Source of the DNA: Ornithinimicrobium sp. | Lineage (GTDB): Bacteria; Actinomycetota; Actinomycetes; Actinomycetales; Dermatophilaceae | DNA length: 7,407 nucleotides | Reading direction: 5' to 3' | Assembly (NCBI GenBank): GCA_030145965.1 | Contig: JASKZT010000254.1 | Span: 1-7,407 of the forward strand | Part shown: positions 6,212 through 7,407 of the stretch, in pieces | Layout: each line of letters opens with the position of its first letter | Numbering within the stretch: the first letter of the stretch is position 1 | The notes under the pieces: model-generated | The model's database searches: none | Told to the model about the DNA's origin: nothing | The model's input: the letters and a program-made list of their open reading frames with translations, nothing else | Made by a program: the position numbers and the translations under genes

Positions 6212-7407
6212 TCAGGGGAGGGGCGCGAGGCGTTCGTGGAGGAAGCTCCAGGCGAGGGCGTGCCAGCTGGCCCACTGGTCGGCGGTGCTGGCGCCGCCGT
6301 GGCCGCCCTCGGTGTTCTCCCAGTAGGTCACGTCCCGGCCATGCTCCTCGAGCAGCGCGGCCATCTTGCGGGCGTGCCCGGGGTGCACCCGGTCGTCGCG
6401 CGTCGACGTCGTCAGCAGGACCGGCGGGTACGGCCGGGCGCCGTCGACCAGGTGGTACGGGGAGAACGTGCGGATGAACTCCCACTGCTCGGGGTCGTCC
6501 GGGTCGCCGTACTCCGCCATCCACGAGGCGCCGGCGAGCAGGTGGCTGTACCGCTGCATGTCGAGCAGCGGCACCTGGATGACCGCCGCCCCGATGAGCT
6601 CGGGGTACCGGACCAGCATGTTCCCGGTGAGCAGCCCGCCGTTGCTGCCGCCCTGCACCCCGAGGCGCTCCGGCGTCGTGACGCCGCGCTCCACGAGATC
6701 CCGGGCGACGGCCGCGAAGTCCTCGTAGGCGCGGTGCCGGTTCTCCCGCAGGGCCAGCTGGTGCCAGCGTGGCCCGTACTCGCCGCCGCCGCGGATGTTC
6801 GCGACCGCGTAGACGCCGCCGCGGGCGAGCCAGCCGCGCCCGAGCCCGCCGGAGTACGACGGCGTCAGGGAGACCTCGAAGCCGCCGTACCCGTACAGCA
6901 GCGTCGGTGCGGCGCCGGTGAGCAGCAGGTCGGCCGGGCGCACCAGGAAGTACGGCACCCGGGTGCCGTCGGCCGAGAGGGCGACGTGCTGCTCGACCGT
7001 GTGCCCGGCCGCATCGAAGAACGTCGGCATGGACTTGAGGTCCTCCGGCTCCGCGCCGACCTCGACGAGCGAGAGGGTGGTCGGCGTCAGGTAGCCGGAC
7101 CTCGTCAGCCACAGCTCGTCGGACTCGTCGGAGTCCACGGCGCCGACCGAGACGGTCGTCAGGTCCGGCACGCCGGGCAGCCCGGACTCCACCCAGCCGC
7201 CCGGTCCGGGCGTGAGCACGTGCAGGCGGTGGCGGACGTCGTCGAGGACGGTCAGGACGAGGTGCGAGCGGGTCCAGGTGACACCGGCCAGCGACGTCGT
7301 CGTGGTCGGGCGGAACAGGACCTCGAGATCGTGCGACCCGGCGAGGAAGTCCTCGAGGCGGACGGCGAGCAACGAGCCCGCCTCGTAGGTCCGGGCGTGG
7401 ACGGTCC
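6212..7407 (-). CDS. prolyl oligopeptidase family serine peptidase (S9), C-terminal part
   Basis: A gene running off the right edge, with 397 codons visible plus the stop at 6214-6212. The first 130 or so residues look like the last blades of the beta-propeller of S9A peptidases (EAGSLLAVRLEDFLAG, then LEVLFRPTTTTSLAGVTWT). The alpha/beta-hydrolase domain follows with all three catalytic elements: Ser in GGSNGG (codon 6644-6646), Asp in TRDDRVHPG (codons 6392-6397) and His in TEGGHGGAS (codon 6299-6301). The strands VPYFLVRPADL and TLLYGYGGFEVSLTPSY are typical of prolyl oligopeptidases. Family members cleave short peptides after proline. The true start is outside the window: a TTG at 7372 is in frame, but matching coding continues upstream of it without a stop. 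Whether the enzyme is secreted cannot be judged without the N-terminus. The gene appears catalytically intact. Confidence 0.92.
   Translation of the reverse strand, partial: TVHARTYEAGSLLAVRLEDFLAGSHDLEVLFRPTTTTSLAGVTWTRSHLVLTVLDDVRHRLHVLTPGPGGWVESGLPGVPDLTTVSVGAVDSDESDELWLTRSGYLTPTTLSLVEVGAEPEDLKSMPTFFDAAGHTVEQHVALSADGTRVPYFLVRPADLLLTGAAPTLLYGYGGFEVSLTPSYSGGLGRGWLARGGVYAVANIRGGGEYGPRWHQLALRENRHRAYEDFAAVARDLVERGVTTPERLGVQGGSNGGLLTGNMLVRYPELIGAAVIQVPLLDMQRYSHLLAGASWMAEYGDPDDPEQWEFIRTFSPYHLVDGARPYPPVLLTTSTRDDRVHPGHARKMAALLEEHGRDVTYWENTEGGHGGASTADQWASWHALAWSFLHERLAPLP

Noticed and set aside
6123..7112. N-terminal extension of the DUF4081-GNAT frame through the peptidase gene
   Set aside because: The frame overlaps the peptidase on the same strand and reads as Arg/Pro/Ala-rich noise; the family's N-terminus starts near the ATG at 6122.
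7370..7372. TTG as the start of the peptidase
   Set aside because: Codons upstream of it to the window edge remain open and encode plausible propeller sequence (TYEAGS), so the gene is truncated by the window rather than starting there.

Overview
The window is about 70% or more G+C with strongly GC-biased third codon positions. Its gene content is typical of a high-GC Gram-positive actinobacterium: an IspG tail, a DUF4081 GNAT protein and a GlpD-GlpK pair. The style fits an Intrasporangiaceae-like member of the Micrococcales, but this placement is inference and no ribosomal RNA or other taxonomic marker is present. The region looks chromosomal and largely housekeeping. I see no transposase, integrase, tRNA, CRISPR array or phage gene.

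Layout from left to right. On the + strand, bases 1-174 are the 3' end of ispG (non-mevalonate isoprenoid pathway). Next come a cupin-GNAT fusion protein (224-1072) and a P-loop kinase of the uridine-kinase-like group (1164-1886). All remaining genes are on the - strand: glpK (1888-3438), glpD (3435-5168), a DUF4081+GNAT acetyltransferase (5277-6122) and the C-terminal part of a prolyl-oligopeptidase-family serine peptidase (6212 to the right edge). The kinase and glpK converge stop-to-stop with one base between them.

How the genes work together. GlpK phosphorylates glycerol to sn-glycerol 3-phosphate and GlpD oxidises that to dihydroxyacetone phosphate, feeding glycolysis and the respiratory chain. 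The two genes are translationally coupled by a 4-base overlap and form one operon; no glycerol facilitator gene lies between or directly beside them. The other genes appear to be independent units. Three of them (cupin-GNAT, kinase, DUF4081-GNAT) show an actinobacterial -10-like hexamer exactly 6 nt before the ATG and no Shine-Dalgarno sequence, the arrangement expected of leaderless mRNAs. glpD and glpK instead have clear ribosome binding sites.

The most notable points are: the DUF4081-GNAT gene, which in Mycobacterium directly follows ispG, is here about 5 kb away on the other strand while a different GNAT (fused to a cupin) follows ispG; the near-zero convergent junction; a 14-bp tandem repeat spanning a stop codon; and a GlpK whose regulatory loop is short. 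I found no convincing evidence of a novel multi-gene system. Most of the window is ordinary metabolism.
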